Notes: generated by a model not told the origin, from the sequence alone. Positions 34,750 to 44,279 are shown, numbered from the stretch's first letter. The stretch is DNA of 64,000 nucleotides from Streptomyces noursei ATCC 11455 (GCF_001704275.1 NZ_CP011533.1:6572001-6636000), one strand, 5' to 3'. Numbers and translations are program-made.

Positions 34750-35597
34750 ACCCCCGCAACGCCCCCGGTCGGATAGTGCGCGTCGGCGGGCTGCCGCTGC
34801 ACGTGCTGAGCGAGGGCGACGGCCCGGTCGTGGTGCTCAGCGCCGGCCTCGGTATGGCGTGGTTCGACTGGGACGCGGTCGCCGCGCTGCTCGTCCCGCA
34901 CCGCACCGTCGTCCGCTTCGACCGCCCCGGCCTGGGGCTGAGCGCCCCGTCCGCGGCACCGCCGGACCTCGTCGACGAGGCCGACCGGATCGCCGGCCTC
35001 CTGGACGCCCTCGGCCACCGGGCGCCGGCCACCGTCGTCGGTCACTCGATGGCCGGCTTCCACGTCGAGGCGTTCGCCCGGCTGCACCCCGACCGGTGCG
35101 ACGGACTGGTCCTCGTCGACGGCAGCGTCGAGGAGGACCCCCGGCCCCGGCTGCCGCGCGCGGTCCGCGCGGCCTGGGCGCGCGGGGCGGCCGGTGTGCT
35201 CTCCGCCGCCGGGCTGCCGCACCTCCTCGGCCCCGCCGCGCGCCGCCTGCTCACCCGCGCCGGGACGGTGGGCCGCCACGGCACCGGGGACTGGGAGCGG
35301 GCCGGCTACCGCACCAGCCGGGTGCTGCGGGCCTGCGCCCTGGAGAACGCCGGCTACCCCTATCAGGCCGCGGACCTGGCGGAGCTGCGCCGGCACCGCC
35401 CGCTGCCGGCCGTCCCGGTGACCGTGCTGGCCGCCTACGACGGCAGCGAGTCACCGCGCCAGCTGCGCTGGCTGGCGCGGCAGCGGGCGCTCGCCGCCGA
35501 GCTGGGCGGGCGCTGCACACTCGCCGCCCCCGCCGGCCACCTCGTCATGGCGGACGCGCCGGAGGCGGTCGCGCGGGCGGTGCTGGAGCTGCGCTGA
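34746..35597 (+). CDS. Alpha/beta hydrolase
   Basis: A 283-residue alpha/beta-fold hydrolase without signal peptide. The nucleophile elbow is GHSMAG (serine), the acid is probably Asp in AAYDGSE and the base His in APAGHLVMAD; the oxyanion strand is VVVLSAGLGMAW. It overlaps the DUF998 gene (ATGA), so both form an operon, and the enzyme may act on a hydrophobic substrate handled at the membrane. Ester, lactone or haloperoxidase-type activity cannot be told apart. Confidence 0.88.
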   Translation: MNPRNAPGRIVRVGGLPLHVLSEGDGPVVVLSAGLGMAWFDWDAVAALLVPHRTVVRFDRPGLGLSAPSAAPPDLVDEADRIAGLLDALGHRAPATVVGHSMAGFHVEAFARLHPDRCDGLVLVDGSVEEDPRPRLPRAVRAAWARGAAGVLSAAGLPHLLGPAARRLLTRAGTVGRHGTGDWERAGYRTSRVLRACALENAGYPYQAADLAELRRHRPLPAVPVTVLAAYDGSESPRQLRWLARQRALAAELGGRCTLAAPAGHLVMADAPEAVARAVLELR

Positions 35598-35908
35598 GAG
35601 CCGTCCGTGACGGCAGGTGCGAAAGGGCCGAACGCCGCCCTACGGACCGCTCAATACCGGGTCAACGGGGCCTTACGGAGCGTCCAAGACTGGGCCAAGG
35701 CGCTCGATTCCCGCGCCACCGGGCGCTGACCCTGTTCGCGGCGGGAAGGATTCCGGAAGCACGCGAGAAGGGGGTCACGGGTCGACGGTTCTGATTCAGG
35801 CCAAGGGTGCGTAATGTGACGGTAACCCCCTGACGTGATACTGGTGGGCCGGAACGCGATGATCCCCGCGCGTGGACAGGCCAAATGACCTGCAAGGATT
35901 GGTGAACC
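35598..35908 (+). other. Upstream region of glnA2
   Basis: This 311-base gap precedes glnA2. A -10-like TAATGT lies at 35814-35819, but no convincing -35 partner is seen. I looked for paired GTnAC/GAAAC half-sites of GlnR and found only a single GGTAAC. No hairpin or gene is evident. Confidence 0.4.
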
Positions 35909-37270
35909 ATGGACAAGCAGCAGGAGTTTGTGCTCCGGACGTTGGAAGAGCGCGACATTCGCTTCGTCCGGCTGTGGTTCACCGACGTCCTCGGATTCCT
36001 GAAGTCGGTGGCGGTCGCCCCGGCCGAGCTTGAGCAGGCGTTCGACGAGGGCATCGGCTTCGACGGCTCGGCCATCGAGGGCTTCGCCCGGGTCTACGAG
36101 TCCGACATGATCGCCAAACCGGACCCGGGTACCTTCCAGATCCTGCCGTGGCGCGCCGAGGCCCCGGGCACCGCCCGGATGTTCTGCGACATCCTGATGC
36201 CGGACGGCTCGCCCTCGTACGCCGACCCGCGGTTCGTCCTCAAGCGCATCCTGGCCAAGACCTCCGACCTCGGCTTCACCTTCTACACCCACCCCGAGAT
36301 CGAGTTCTTCCTGCTCAAGGACAAGCCCGTGGACGGCTCCCGGCCGATCCCCGGCGACTCCTCCGGCTACTTCGACCACACCCCGCAGAACGTCGGGATG
36401 GACTTCCGCCGCCAGGCGATCACCATGCTGGAGTCGATGGGCATCTCGGTGGAGTTCAGCCACCACGAGGGCGCCCCCGGCCAGCAGGAGATCGACCTGC
36501 GCTACGCCGACGCGCTCTCCACCGCCGACAACATCATGACCTTCCGGCTGGTGATGAAGCAGGTCGCGCTGGAACAGGGCGTGCAGGCCACCTTCATGCC
36601 CAAGCCGTTCTCGGAGTACCCCGGTTCGGGCATGCACACCCACCTCTCGCTCTTCGAGGGCGACCGCAACGCCTTCCACGAGTCGGGCGCCGAGTACCAG
36701 CTCTCCAAGGTGGGGCGCTCCTTCATCGCCGGCCTGCTCAAGCACGCCGGCGAGATCTCCGCCGTCACCAACCAGTGGGTCAACTCCTACAAGCGCATCT
36801 GGGGCGGCGCCAACCGCACCGCGGGCGCCGGCGGCGAGGCCCCCTCGTACATCTGCTGGGGCCACAACAACCGCTCCGCCCTCATCCGCGTCCCGATGTA
36901 CAAGCCCGGCAAGATGGGCTCCACCCGGGTCGAGGTCCGCTCGGTCGACTCCGGCGCCAACCCCTACCTGGCCTACGCGGTCCTGCTCGCGGCCGGCCTG
37001 AAGGGCATCGAGGAGGGCTACGAGCTCCCGGCCGGCGCCGACGACGACGTGTGGGCGCTGTCCGACTCCGAGCGCCGGGCGATGGGCATCGAGCCGCTGC
37101 CGCAGAACCTCGGCGAGGCCATCGAGCTGATGGAGCGCAGCGAACTGGTCGCCGAGACCCTCGGCGAGCACGTCTTCGACTTCTTCCTGCGCAACAAGAA
37201 GCAGGAGTGGGAGGAGTACCGCTCCGAGGTCACCGCCTTCGAGCTGCGGAAGATGCTGCCGGTGCTGTAG
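35909..37270 (+). CDS. glnA2: Glutamine synthetase-like enzyme GlnA2 (gamma-glutamylpolyamine synthetase type)
   Basis: A 453-residue GSI-beta-type ligase. Beta-grasp N-terminus with RFVRLWFTDVLGFLKSVAV, the GFDGSAIEGF loop, the metal-binding HPEIEFFLL, GSGMHTHLSL and the ATP/glutamate site NRSALIRVP and EVRSVDSGANPYLAY are present. A tyrosine (Tyr371, GYELP) occupies the place of the adenylylated residue of GSI. Size, motifs and the adjacent glnE identify the actinobacterial glnA2 orthologue. In S. coelicolor the GlnA2 protein glutamylates polyamines, so it may serve polyamine use rather than bulk glutamine synthesis. The 311-base upstream gap holds its promoter. Confidence 0.92.
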   Translation: MDKQQEFVLRTLEERDIRFVRLWFTDVLGFLKSVAVAPAELEQAFDEGIGFDGSAIEGFARVYESDMIAKPDPGTFQILPWRAEAPGTARMFCDILMPDGSPSYADPRFVLKRILAKTSDLGFTFYTHPEIEFFLLKDKPVDGSRPIPGDSSGYFDHTPQNVGMDFRRQAITMLESMGISVEFSHHEGAPGQQEIDLRYADALSTADNIMTFRLVMKQVALEQGVQATFMPKPFSEYPGSGMHTHLSLFEGDRNAFHESGAEYQLSKVGRSFIAGLLKHAGEISAVTNQWVNSYKRIWGGANRTAGAGGEAPSYICWGHNNRSALIRVPMYKPGKMGSTRVEVRSVDSGANPYLAYAVLLAAGLKGIEEGYELPAGADDDVWALSDSERRAMGIEPLPQNLGEAIELMERSELVAETLGEHVFDFFLRNKKQEWEEYRSEVTAFELRKMLPVL

Positions 37271-37322
37271 GGCCTGGACCAGCCCCTGTGTCCGAGCCGA
37301 CCCGCCACCGAGAGGCCGCCCC

Positions 37323-40300
37323 ATGGCACTACCCGCTCCGCAGGGACGGCGGAGCAGCACCTTCACCCGGCTGCTGAGGCACGGTTTCACCGATCCTTCG
37401 GCGGCCGGCACGCTGCTCGACGCCACCGAACTCGCCCCCGTACGCGACGACTCGGTGCTCCTGGAGGCGCTGGGCGCCACCCCCGACCCCGACCTGGCGC
37501 TGCGCGGCCTGGTGCGGCTGGTGGAGGCGCTGTCGCCGGCGGAGCGGCAGGAGCTGCTGGCCACCGTCGCCGCCGCCAAACCGCTGCGCGACCGGCTGCT
37601 GGGCGTCCTCGGCGCGTCCGAGGCGCTCGGCGACCACCTGGTCCGGCACCCGGGGGACTGGCGGTCGCTGGTCACCTACGAGTCGGTCGATCTGCACCCG
37701 ACCACGCCGGAGTTCGAGCAGGCGCTCGCCGACGGCATCTGGGGCGAACGGGGCGCCGACCGGCCGCGGGCGGACGCCCTGCGCGCCGCCTACCGCCGCA
37801 GCCTGCTGGGCATCGCGGCCCGCGACGTGTGCGGCACCACCGACGTCGCGGAGGCCGCGGCGGAGCTCGCCGACCTGGCCACCGCCACCGTCCGCGCCGC
37901 CCTGGAGATCGCCTACGAGGAGCAGCCCGGCGACGCCGCGCAGTGCCGGCTGGCGGTCATCGGCATGGGCAAGTGCGGCGGCCGGGAGCTGAACTACGTC
38001 TCCGACGTGGACGTCATCTTCGTCGCCGAGCCGCGGGAGGGCGCCGAGGAGGCCAAGGCGCTCCAGGCCGCGACCCGGCTCGCCGCCCGGATGATGCGGC
38101 TGTGCTCGGACAGCACCGTCGAGGGCACCATCTGGCCGGTGGACGCCAATCTGCGCCCCGAGGGCCGCAACGGGCCGCTGGTGCGCACCCTGTCCAGTCA
38201 CCTCGCCTACTACCAACGGTGGGCCAAGACCTGGGAGTTCCAGGCGCTGCTCAAGGCCCGCCCGATGGCCGGCGACCTGGCGCTGGGCCAGGAGTACGTC
38301 GACGCGCTGTCGCCGATGGTGTGGGACGTCGCCGAGCGGGAGAACTTCGTCACCGACGTCCGCCAGATGCGCCGCCGGGTCGTGGCGAACATCCCCGCCG
38401 CCCAGGTCGACCGGGAGCTCAAGCTCGGCCCCGGCGGGCTGCGGGACGTCGAATTCGCCGTCCAGCTCCTCCAGTTGGTGCACGGCCGCACCGACGCCAC
38501 ACTGCGCAGCGCCACCACCCTGGACGCCCTGGCGGCGCTCGCGGCCGGCGGCTACGTGGGCCGCCAGGACGCCGCCGCGCTCGACGCCGCCTACCGCTTC
38601 CTGCGCACCCTGGAGCACCGGATCCAGCTGTTCCGGCTGCGCCGCACCCATCTGATGCCCGAGGACGAGTCCGAACTCCGCCGTCTGGCACGGTCGTTGG
38701 GGCTGCGCACCGAGCCGGTCGAGTCGCTGCGCCGGGAGTGGAAGTGGCATGCCCGCGAGGTGCGTCGACTGCACGAGAAGCTCTTCTACCGGCCGCTGCT
38801 GGACGCCGTCGCCCACCTGGAACTCGGCGAGGCCCGGCTGTCCGCGAAGGCCGCCGGGCACCGCCTGGAGGCCCTCGGCTACGCCGACCCGATCGCCGCG
38901 CTGCGGCACCTGGAGGCGCTGGCCTCCGGGGTGACCCGCAAGGCGGCGATCCAGCGGACGCTGCTGCCGGTGCTGCTCGGCTGGTTCGCGGACTCCGCCG
39001 ACCCGGACGCCGGTCTGCTGGGCTTCCGCAAGGTCTCCGACGCGCTCGGCAAGACCCCCTGGTACCTGCGGCTGCTGCGCGACGAGGGCGCCGCGGCGGA
39101 GAACCTCGCCCGGGTGCTGTCGGCCGGCCGGCTCGCCCCCGACCTGCTGCTGCGCGCCCCCGAGGCGGTGGCCCTGCTGGGTGCCGCCGACGGGCTCCAG
39201 CCGCGCGGCCGGGCCGCCCTGGAGCAGGAGGTGCTGGCCGCGGTCGGCCGCGCGGAGGGCGCCGAGGCGGCGGTTGCGGTGGCCCGCGGGGTGCGCCGCC
39301 GGGAGCTGTTCCGGACCGCGGCGGCGGACATCATCGGCGCGTACGGCACCGAGTCCAGCCCCGCCGAGACCGACCACGGCCACGCCGTCGACGCGGTCGG
39401 CTCGGCGGTCTCCGACGTCAACGCCGCGACCCTGGCCGGCGCCCTGCGGGCCGCGGTCCGCGAGCACTGGGGCGACACCCTGCCCACCCGGTTCACGGTG
39501 ATCGGCATGGGCCGCTTCGGCGGCCACGAGCTGAGCTACGGCTCGGACGCCGATGTGCTGTTCGTCCACGAGCCGCGCGAGGGCGCCGACGAGCAGGAGG
39601 CCGCCAAGGCCGCCCACGCGGTCGCCAACGAGATGCGCCGGCTGCTCCAGCTCCCCTCCTCCGACCCGCCGCTGCCGATCGACGCGGACCTGCGCCCGGA
39701 AGGCCGGTCGGGCCCGCTGGTGCGCACCCTCGCCTCGTACGCGGCGTACTACCGGCGCTGGTCGCTGGTGTGGGAGGCGCAGGCGCTGCTGCGCGCCGAG
39801 CCGGTGGCCGGCGACGCGGAGCTGGGGGAGCGGTTCGTCGAGCTGATCGACCCGCTGCGCTACCCGGCCGAGGGGCTGGGCGAGGACGCGGTCCGCGAGA
39901 TCCGTCGGCTCAAGGCGCGGATGGAGTCCGAGCGGCTGCCCCGCGGCGCGGACCCGACCACCCACGCCAAGCTGGGCCGGGGTGGGCTGAGCGACGTGGA
40001 GTGGACGGTCCAGCTGTTCCAGATGCGGCACGGCTGGGAGCTGCCCGGACTGCGCACCACCCGCACCCGGGACGCGCTGGCCGCCGCGCACGCCGCCGGG
40101 CTGATCGGCACCGACGAGGCCCGGACGCTGGACGAGGCGTGGGTGCTGGCGGCGCGGGTGCGCAACGCGGTGATGCTGGTGCGCGGCCGGCCCGGCGACA
40201 CCTTCCCGGCGGACGGCCGGGAGCTGGCGGCGGTCGGCCGCTACCTCGGCTACGAGGAGGGGCACGTCGGCGAGATGGTCGACGACTACCGGCGGATCAC

Positions 40301-40346
40301 CCGCCGGGCCCGGGCCGTCGTCGAGGAGCTGTTCTACGGGGCGTGA
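37323..40346 (+). CDS. glnE: Bifunctional glutamine synthetase adenylyltransferase/deadenylyltransferase
   Basis: A 1007-residue cytosolic enzyme with two nucleotidyltransferase halves. The first has GMGKCGGRELNYVSDVDVIF (about 213-232, deadenylylation) and the second GMGRFGGHELSYGSDADVLF (about 727-746, adenylylation); both keep the DxD metal aspartates. It attaches or removes AMP on the glutamine synthetase tyrosine in response to nitrogen status, through PII-type signals. ATG 37323 lies 52 bases after glnA2, so the two are probably co-transcribed. The TGA stop lies in the stem of the terminator at 40341-40362. Confidence 0.96.
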   Translation: MALPAPQGRRSSTFTRLLRHGFTDPSAAGTLLDATELAPVRDDSVLLEALGATPDPDLALRGLVRLVEALSPAERQELLATVAAAKPLRDRLLGVLGASEALGDHLVRHPGDWRSLVTYESVDLHPTTPEFEQALADGIWGERGADRPRADALRAAYRRSLLGIAARDVCGTTDVAEAAAELADLATATVRAALEIAYEEQPGDAAQCRLAVIGMGKCGGRELNYVSDVDVIFVAEPREGAEEAKALQAATRLAARMMRLCSDSTVEGTIWPVDANLRPEGRNGPLVRTLSSHLAYYQRWAKTWEFQALLKARPMAGDLALGQEYVDALSPMVWDVAERENFVTDVRQMRRRVVANIPAAQVDRELKLGPGGLRDVEFAVQLLQLVHGRTDATLRSATTLDALAALAAGGYVGRQDAAALDAAYRFLRTLEHRIQLFRLRRTHLMPEDESELRRLARSLGLRTEPVESLRREWKWHAREVRRLHEKLFYRPLLDAVAHLELGEARLSAKAAGHRLEALGYADPIAALRHLEALASGVTRKAAIQRTLLPVLLGWFADSADPDAGLLGFRKVSDALGKTPWYLRLLRDEGAAAENLARVLSAGRLAPDLLLRAPEAVALLGAADGLQPRGRAALEQEVLAAVGRAEGAEAAVAVARGVRRRELFRTAAADIIGAYGTESSPAETDHGHAVDAVGSAVSDVNAATLAGALRAAVREHWGDTLPTRFTVIGMGRFGGHELSYGSDADVLFVHEPREGADEQEAAKAAHAVANEMRRLLQLPSSDPPLPIDADLRPEGRSGPLVRTLASYAAYYRRWSLVWEAQALLRAEPVAGDAELGERFVELIDPLRYPAEGLGEDAVREIRRLKARMESERLPRGADPTTHAKLGRGGLSDVEWTVQLFQMRHGWELPGLRTTRTRDALAAAHAAGLIGTDEARTLDEAWVLAARVRNAVMLVRGRPGDTFPADGRELAAVGRYLGYEEGHVGEMVDDYRRITRRARAVVEELFYGA

Positions 40347-40362
40347 CCGCGCGCGGTCACGC
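40341..40362. terminator. Bidirectional hairpin containing both convergent stop codons
   Basis: GCGTGACCG (40341-40349) and CGGTCACGC (40354-40362) form a perfect 9-bp stem with a CGCG loop. The TGA of glnE (40344-40346) and the complement of the PAP2 gene stop (TCA, 40357-40359) are paired with each other inside the stem. Only 10 bases separate the genes. Confidence 0.85.
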
Positions 40363-41214
40363 CTTGAGGGGGCCGAGCTCGGCCGCCCCCACGTACCGCG
40401 CCAGCCGGTGCGGCAGCCGCCCGTACCACGCGCAGGCCAGCGCATAGCCGAACGCCAGGCACAGCACGCCGCCCAGCGCGTCCAGCCAGAAGTGGTTGGC
40501 GGTGGAGACGATCACCGTCAGCGTGGTGGCGGGGTAGAGCAGGCCCAGTGCCTTGCCCCACACCGGCTTCGCCAGCAGCGCGATGGTGATGCCGCACCAC
40601 AGTGACCAGCCGATGTGCATCGACGGCATCGCGGCGTACTGGTTGGACATCGACGCGAGGTTCCCGGACGCCATGGAGCCCCAGGTGCCGTGCTCGATGA
40701 CGGTGTCGACGAAGCCGCCGTCCGGCATCAGCCGGGGCGGCGCGAGCGGGTAGAAGTAGTAGCCGACCAGGGCGACGCCGGTGGTCGCGAAGAGCGCGAG
40801 CCGGGCCGCCGCGTACCGCCCGGGATGCCAGCGGTAGAGCCAGATCAGCACCCCGATCGTCACGATGAAGTGCAGCGTCGCGTAGTAGTAGTTCATCGAG
40901 ACGATCAACCAGGTCACCGAGTTCACGGCGTGGTTGACGGTGTGCTCGACGGCGATGCCCAGGGCGTGCTCGGCCTGCCAGATCCAGTCGGCGTTCCGCA
41001 GCGCCTTGTCCTTCTGCTCGGGCACCGCGTTGCGGATCATGGAGTAGGTCCAGTAGCTGACCGCGATCAGCAGGATCTCGAACCAGAGACGGGGTGAGCG
41101 CGGGGTCCGCAGCCGGGCCAGTCGCCCCCTGTCGACCGGACGCTCCGTGTGCTCCCCGCTGGATGGCGGGGCGGTCTGCAGATCGTCCAATGTCCTCACA
41201 TGCGCATCACCCAT
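40357..41214 (-). CDS. PAP2 superfamily membrane phosphatase / inositol phosphotransferase-like
   Basis: A 285-residue protein with six predicted membrane helices after a hydrophilic N-terminus. MPSMHIGWSLW and STANHFWLDALGG correspond to the PSGH and SRxxxxxHxxxD catalytic motifs of the PAP2_3 branch, which includes phosphatidate phosphatases and inositol-phosphoceramide-synthase-like transferases. A role in membrane lipid or cell-envelope phosphate metabolism is inferred. It is convergent with glnE and shares a hairpin holding both stops. Confidence 0.88.
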   Translation of the reverse strand: MGDAHVRTLDDLQTAPPSSGEHTERPVDRGRLARLRTPRSPRLWFEILLIAVSYWTYSMIRNAVPEQKDKALRNADWIWQAEHALGIAVEHTVNHAVNSVTWLIVSMNYYYATLHFIVTIGVLIWLYRWHPGRYAAARLALFATTGVALVGYYFYPLAPPRLMPDGGFVDTVIEHGTWGSMASGNLASMSNQYAAMPSMHIGWSLWCGITIALLAKPVWGKALGLLYPATTLTVIVSTANHFWLDALGGVLCLAFGYALACAWYGRLPHRLARYVGAAELGPLKA

Positions 41215-41309
41215 AGGCAGACAGTCTGCCAGAAAGGGTTTCGCGGCCGATCATCCTCCGGTCGGGTGAGCGACACCTCGTATCGACCTTCAGGAGGACG
41301 GGCGATCCC

Positions 41310-42383
41310 CTAGGGGACGACCCGGGAGGCCCGTGGCGGCCGGGGTACCTTCGCCGTCCCGGGCGTCGCCTTGGGCACCGACGCGGTCGAACCCCGCACC
41401 ACCAGCTCGGGGTGGAAGACGAACTCGCTGGGCGGCGCCGGGGTGCCGCCGATCTCCTCCAGCAGCGCCCGCACCGCCGCCTGCCCCATGGCCTGGACGG
41501 GCTGCCGGATCGTCGTCAGCGGCGGGTCGGTGAACGCGATCAGCGGGGAGTCGTCGAAGCCCACCACGGACATCTCCCGCGGCACGTCCAGCCCGCGCTG
41601 CCGGGCGGCCCGGATCGCTCCCAGCGCCATCATGTCGCTGGCGCACACGATCGCCGTCACGCCCCGCTCGATCAGCGCGGCGGCCGCGGCCTGGCCGCCC
41701 TCCAGGGTGTAGAGCGAGTGCTGGACGAGCGGCTCCGCCTCCGCCGCGTCCATGCCGAGCCGCTCCTGGGCGCAGCGGAGGAACCCCTCGATCTTGCGCT
41801 GGACCGGCACGAACCGCTTCGGCCCGACCGCCAGCCCGATCCGCCGGTGCCCCAGCGCGGTGAGATGGGTCACCGCCAGCTCCACCGCGGCCCGGTCGTC
41901 GGGGGAGACGAACGGCGCCCGCACCTTGTCGGAGAAGCCGTTGACGAGGACGAAGGGCACGCCCTGGCCGCGCAGCTGCTCGTAGCGCCCCATGTCGGCG
42001 TCCGTGTCGGCGTGCAGTCCGGAGACGAAGATGATGCCGGCCACCCCGCGGTCCACCAGCATCTCGGTGAGCTCGTCCTCGGTGGAGCCGCCCGGGGTCT
42101 GGGTGGCCAGCACCGGGGTGTAGCCCTGGCGGGTCAGGGCCTGCCCGATCACCTGGGCGAAGGCCGGGAAGATCGGGTTCTCCAGCTCCGGGGTGATCAG
42201 CCCGACCAGCCCCGCGCTGCGCCGCCGCAGGCGGACCGGTCGCTCGTAGCCCAGGACGTCGAGGGCGGCAAGCACGGACTGGCGGGTGGTGGCGGAGACG
42301 CCGGGCTTCCCGTTGAGAACCCGGCTGACGGTGGCCTCGCTGACACCCGCCTGTGCTGCGATATCGGCCAGCCGGGCGGTCAT
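41310..42383 (-). CDS. malR: LacI family regulator of maltose genes, copy 1
   Basis: A 357-residue LacI-family protein. The N-terminal helix-turn-helix reads LADIAAQAGVSEATVSRVLNG and the hinge and periplasmic-binding-protein-like core (RRSAGLVGLITPELENPIFPAFAQVI, MSVVGFDDSPLIAFTDPPLTTIRQP) follow. It lies 24 bases downstream of an alpha-glucosidase gene and opposite malEFG, the position of MalR in Streptomyces. A close paralogue ends the malEFG operon (48931-49971). The 40-residue Pro/Arg-rich C-terminal tail is absent there. It probably represses at the TCTTGC repeats. Confidence 0.85.
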   Translation of the reverse strand: MTARLADIAAQAGVSEATVSRVLNGKPGVSATTRQSVLAALDVLGYERPVRLRRRSAGLVGLITPELENPIFPAFAQVIGQALTRQGYTPVLATQTPGGSTEDELTEMLVDRGVAGIIFVSGLHADTDADMGRYEQLRGQGVPFVLVNGFSDKVRAPFVSPDDRAAVELAVTHLTALGHRRIGLAVGPKRFVPVQRKIEGFLRCAQERLGMDAAEAEPLVQHSLYTLEGGQAAAAALIERGVTAIVCASDMMALGAIRAARQRGLDVPREMSVVGFDDSPLIAFTDPPLTTIRQPVQAMGQAAVRALLEEIGGTPAPPSEFVFHPELVVRGSTASVPKATPGTAKVPRPPRASRVVP

Positions 42384-42407
42384 GAGGTGGACTGTACCGG
42401 TCGCATG

Positions 42408-44057
42408 TCAGATTGCCCACCAGCTGCAGCTGTCCCCGGGCAGCACCGCCGCCCCGTCGGCGACCGCCACCGGCGCGGTGCCGAGCAGCAGTTCCCCGGG
42501 CAGCGGGATCTCGGTGTCCTGGCCGCGGGTGTTGACGGTGCACAGCACCCCGGGCCGGCGGAACGCCAACACGCCCTCGGGGGCGGGCTGCCACGCCATC
42601 TCCCCGTCGCCCAGGCCCGGCAGACGGCGGCGCAGCTCCAGCGCGGCGCGGTAGAGCTCCAGGGTCGAGGACGGGTCGCCGGCCTGTGCCGCGACGCTCA
42701 GCCGGCCCCAGTCGGCGGGCTGCGGAAGCCAACTGCCGCCCGGCCCGAAGCCGTACGGCGGCAGCTCGCCGGACCAGGGCAGCGGCACCCGGCAGCCGTC
42801 CCGGAAGCCGTCCTGGCCGCTGGTGCCGGAACAGCCGTCGGCCGTCTGCCCGTCGCCGCCGAGCCGGCCGCGGAAGAACGCCGGGTCCTGACGCACCTCG
42901 GCGGGCAGGTCGGTGACCTCGGGCAGGCCGAGTTCCTCGCCCTGGTAGAGGTAGGCCGAGCCGGGCAGCGCCAGCATCAGGAGGGTGGCGGCGCGGGCCC
43001 GGTCCAGGCCGCCGCCGAGGCGGGTGGTGTGCCGGACGACGTCGTGGTTGGAGAGCACCCAGGTGGTGGGCGCGCCGACGGCGACGGTGGCGGTCAGCGA
43101 GGAGTCGATGACCCCGCGCAGCGCCTCGGCCTCCCACGGGGTGGTCAGGAACTGGAAGTTGAACGCCTGGTGGAGCTCGTCCGGGCGGACGTAGAGGGCC
43201 AGCCGCTCGACGCTGGGCGCCCATGCCTCGGCGACCCCGATCACCTCCTTGTCGTTGGCCTCGCCGTAGGAGTCCAGCAGCCGGCGCCAGGCGCGGTGGA
43301 TGGCGTGCACGCCGTCCTGGTCGAAGAAGGGCAGGATCTGACTGCCGATCAGCCGGGCCTGTTCGCCGTGGCCGATGTCGGGCAGGCCGGCGGCCTTGAC
43401 CATGCCGTGGGCGACGTCCACCCGGAAGCCGTCCACGCCCAGGTCCAGCCAGAAGCGCAGGATGGCGGCGAACTCCTGGTGCACCTCGGGCCGCTCCCAG
43501 TCCAGGTCGGGCTGTTCGGGCGCGAAGAGGTGCAGGTACCAGTCGCCGCGGTCGGTGCGGGTCCAGGCGGGGCCGCCGAAGACCGACTCCCAGTCGTTGG
43601 GCGGCAGTTCGCCGTGCTCGCCCTTGCCGGGCCGGAAGACGTAGCGCTGTCGGGCCAGGTCCGGATCCTGGAACCAGGGGTGGCGGTCGGAGGTGTGGTT
43701 GGGGACGATGTCCACGATCACCCGCAGGCCCAGCGCGTGCGCGGTGCCGATCAGGTCGTCGGCGTCCTGGAGGCTGCCGAAGAGCGGGTCGACGGCGCGG
43801 TAGTCGGCGACGTCGTACCCGCCGTCGGCCTGCGGCGAGGCGTAGAAGGGGGTGAGCCAGACGGCGTCCACGCCCAGGTCCTTGAGGTAGGGGAGCCGGT
43901 CGCGCGCCCCGCGCAGATCGCCGATGCCGTCTCCGTCGCTGTCGGCGAAGGACCGGACGTAGACCTGGTAGATGACGGCGTCGCGCCACCATCCCCGGTC
44001 TCGGTCGGATCCGGCGGCCTGGGGGGCGGGGCTGGGGGAAGTGAGCTCCTGGGTCAT
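42408..44057 (-). CDS. GH13 alpha-glucosidase, copy 1
   Basis: A 549-residue cytoplasmic GH13 enzyme without signal peptide. Catalytic residues are Asp214 (DGFRVDVAHG, nucleophile) and Glu277 (GVAEAWAP, acid/base), with the NHD aspartate in VLSNHDVV. The barrel begins WWRDAVIYQVYVRSFADSDGDGIGDL. It hydrolyses terminal alpha-1,4-linked glucose of maltose or maltodextrins. It is divergent from malE and co-transcribed with the LacI gene downstream. A paralogue follows malG at 47327. Relative to it, this copy has a short extra loop (GGDGQTADGCSGTS) near residue 420. Confidence 0.92.
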   Translation of the reverse strand: MTQELTSPSPAPQAAGSDRDRGWWRDAVIYQVYVRSFADSDGDGIGDLRGARDRLPYLKDLGVDAVWLTPFYASPQADGGYDVADYRAVDPLFGSLQDADDLIGTAHALGLRVIVDIVPNHTSDRHPWFQDPDLARQRYVFRPGKGEHGELPPNDWESVFGGPAWTRTDRGDWYLHLFAPEQPDLDWERPEVHQEFAAILRFWLDLGVDGFRVDVAHGMVKAAGLPDIGHGEQARLIGSQILPFFDQDGVHAIHRAWRRLLDSYGEANDKEVIGVAEAWAPSVERLALYVRPDELHQAFNFQFLTTPWEAEALRGVIDSSLTATVAVGAPTTWVLSNHDVVRHTTRLGGGLDRARAATLLMLALPGSAYLYQGEELGLPEVTDLPAEVRQDPAFFRGRLGGDGQTADGCSGTSGQDGFRDGCRVPLPWSGELPPYGFGPGGSWLPQPADWGRLSVAAQAGDPSSTLELYRAALELRRRLPGLGDGEMAWQPAPEGVLAFRRPGVLCTVNTRGQDTEIPLPGELLLGTAPVAVADGAAVLPGDSCSWWAI

Positions 44058-44186
44058 CTGCCGTCCCTGTCAGGTCATGAGGCGAAGGTGCTTCCACGAA
44101 GTCAACGCTCGGAGGGGCGGCGGGTGACGGTGCGCCAGGGGCTCGACGGGTTCCGTTCCGGCCAGCGCGCCGCAACTCCTTCCAGA

Positions 44187-44214
44187 ATTCTTGCAGAAAA
44201 GTCTCGCAACATCT
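44187..44214. promoter_or_regulatory. MalR-type direct-repeat operator upstream of malE
   Basis: TCTTGCAGAAAAG (44189-44201) and TCTCGCAACATC (44202-44213) are imperfect direct repeats of a TCTTGC/TCTCGC core with 13-base period, between the divergent glucosidase and malE genes. CTTGCAG repeats are the known MalR-binding feature at Streptomyces malE. The same motif precedes the pullulanase gene. Confidence 0.68.
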
Positions 44215-44279
44215 TTCGGTTTGTTTTCGGCGCTGTTACGTTCCAGACCGCCAACCGAGGCTTTCCCTAAGGAGTTCAC

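Noticed and set aside
35813..35850. Possible GlnR box upstream of glnA2
   Set aside because: Only one GGTAAC half-site is seen; the paired GAAAC half-sites with 6-base spacing are missing.
37329..40445. A 1038-codon open frame on the minus strand opposite glnE
   Set aside because: Same reason: low-complexity antisense shadow of a clear glnE gene.
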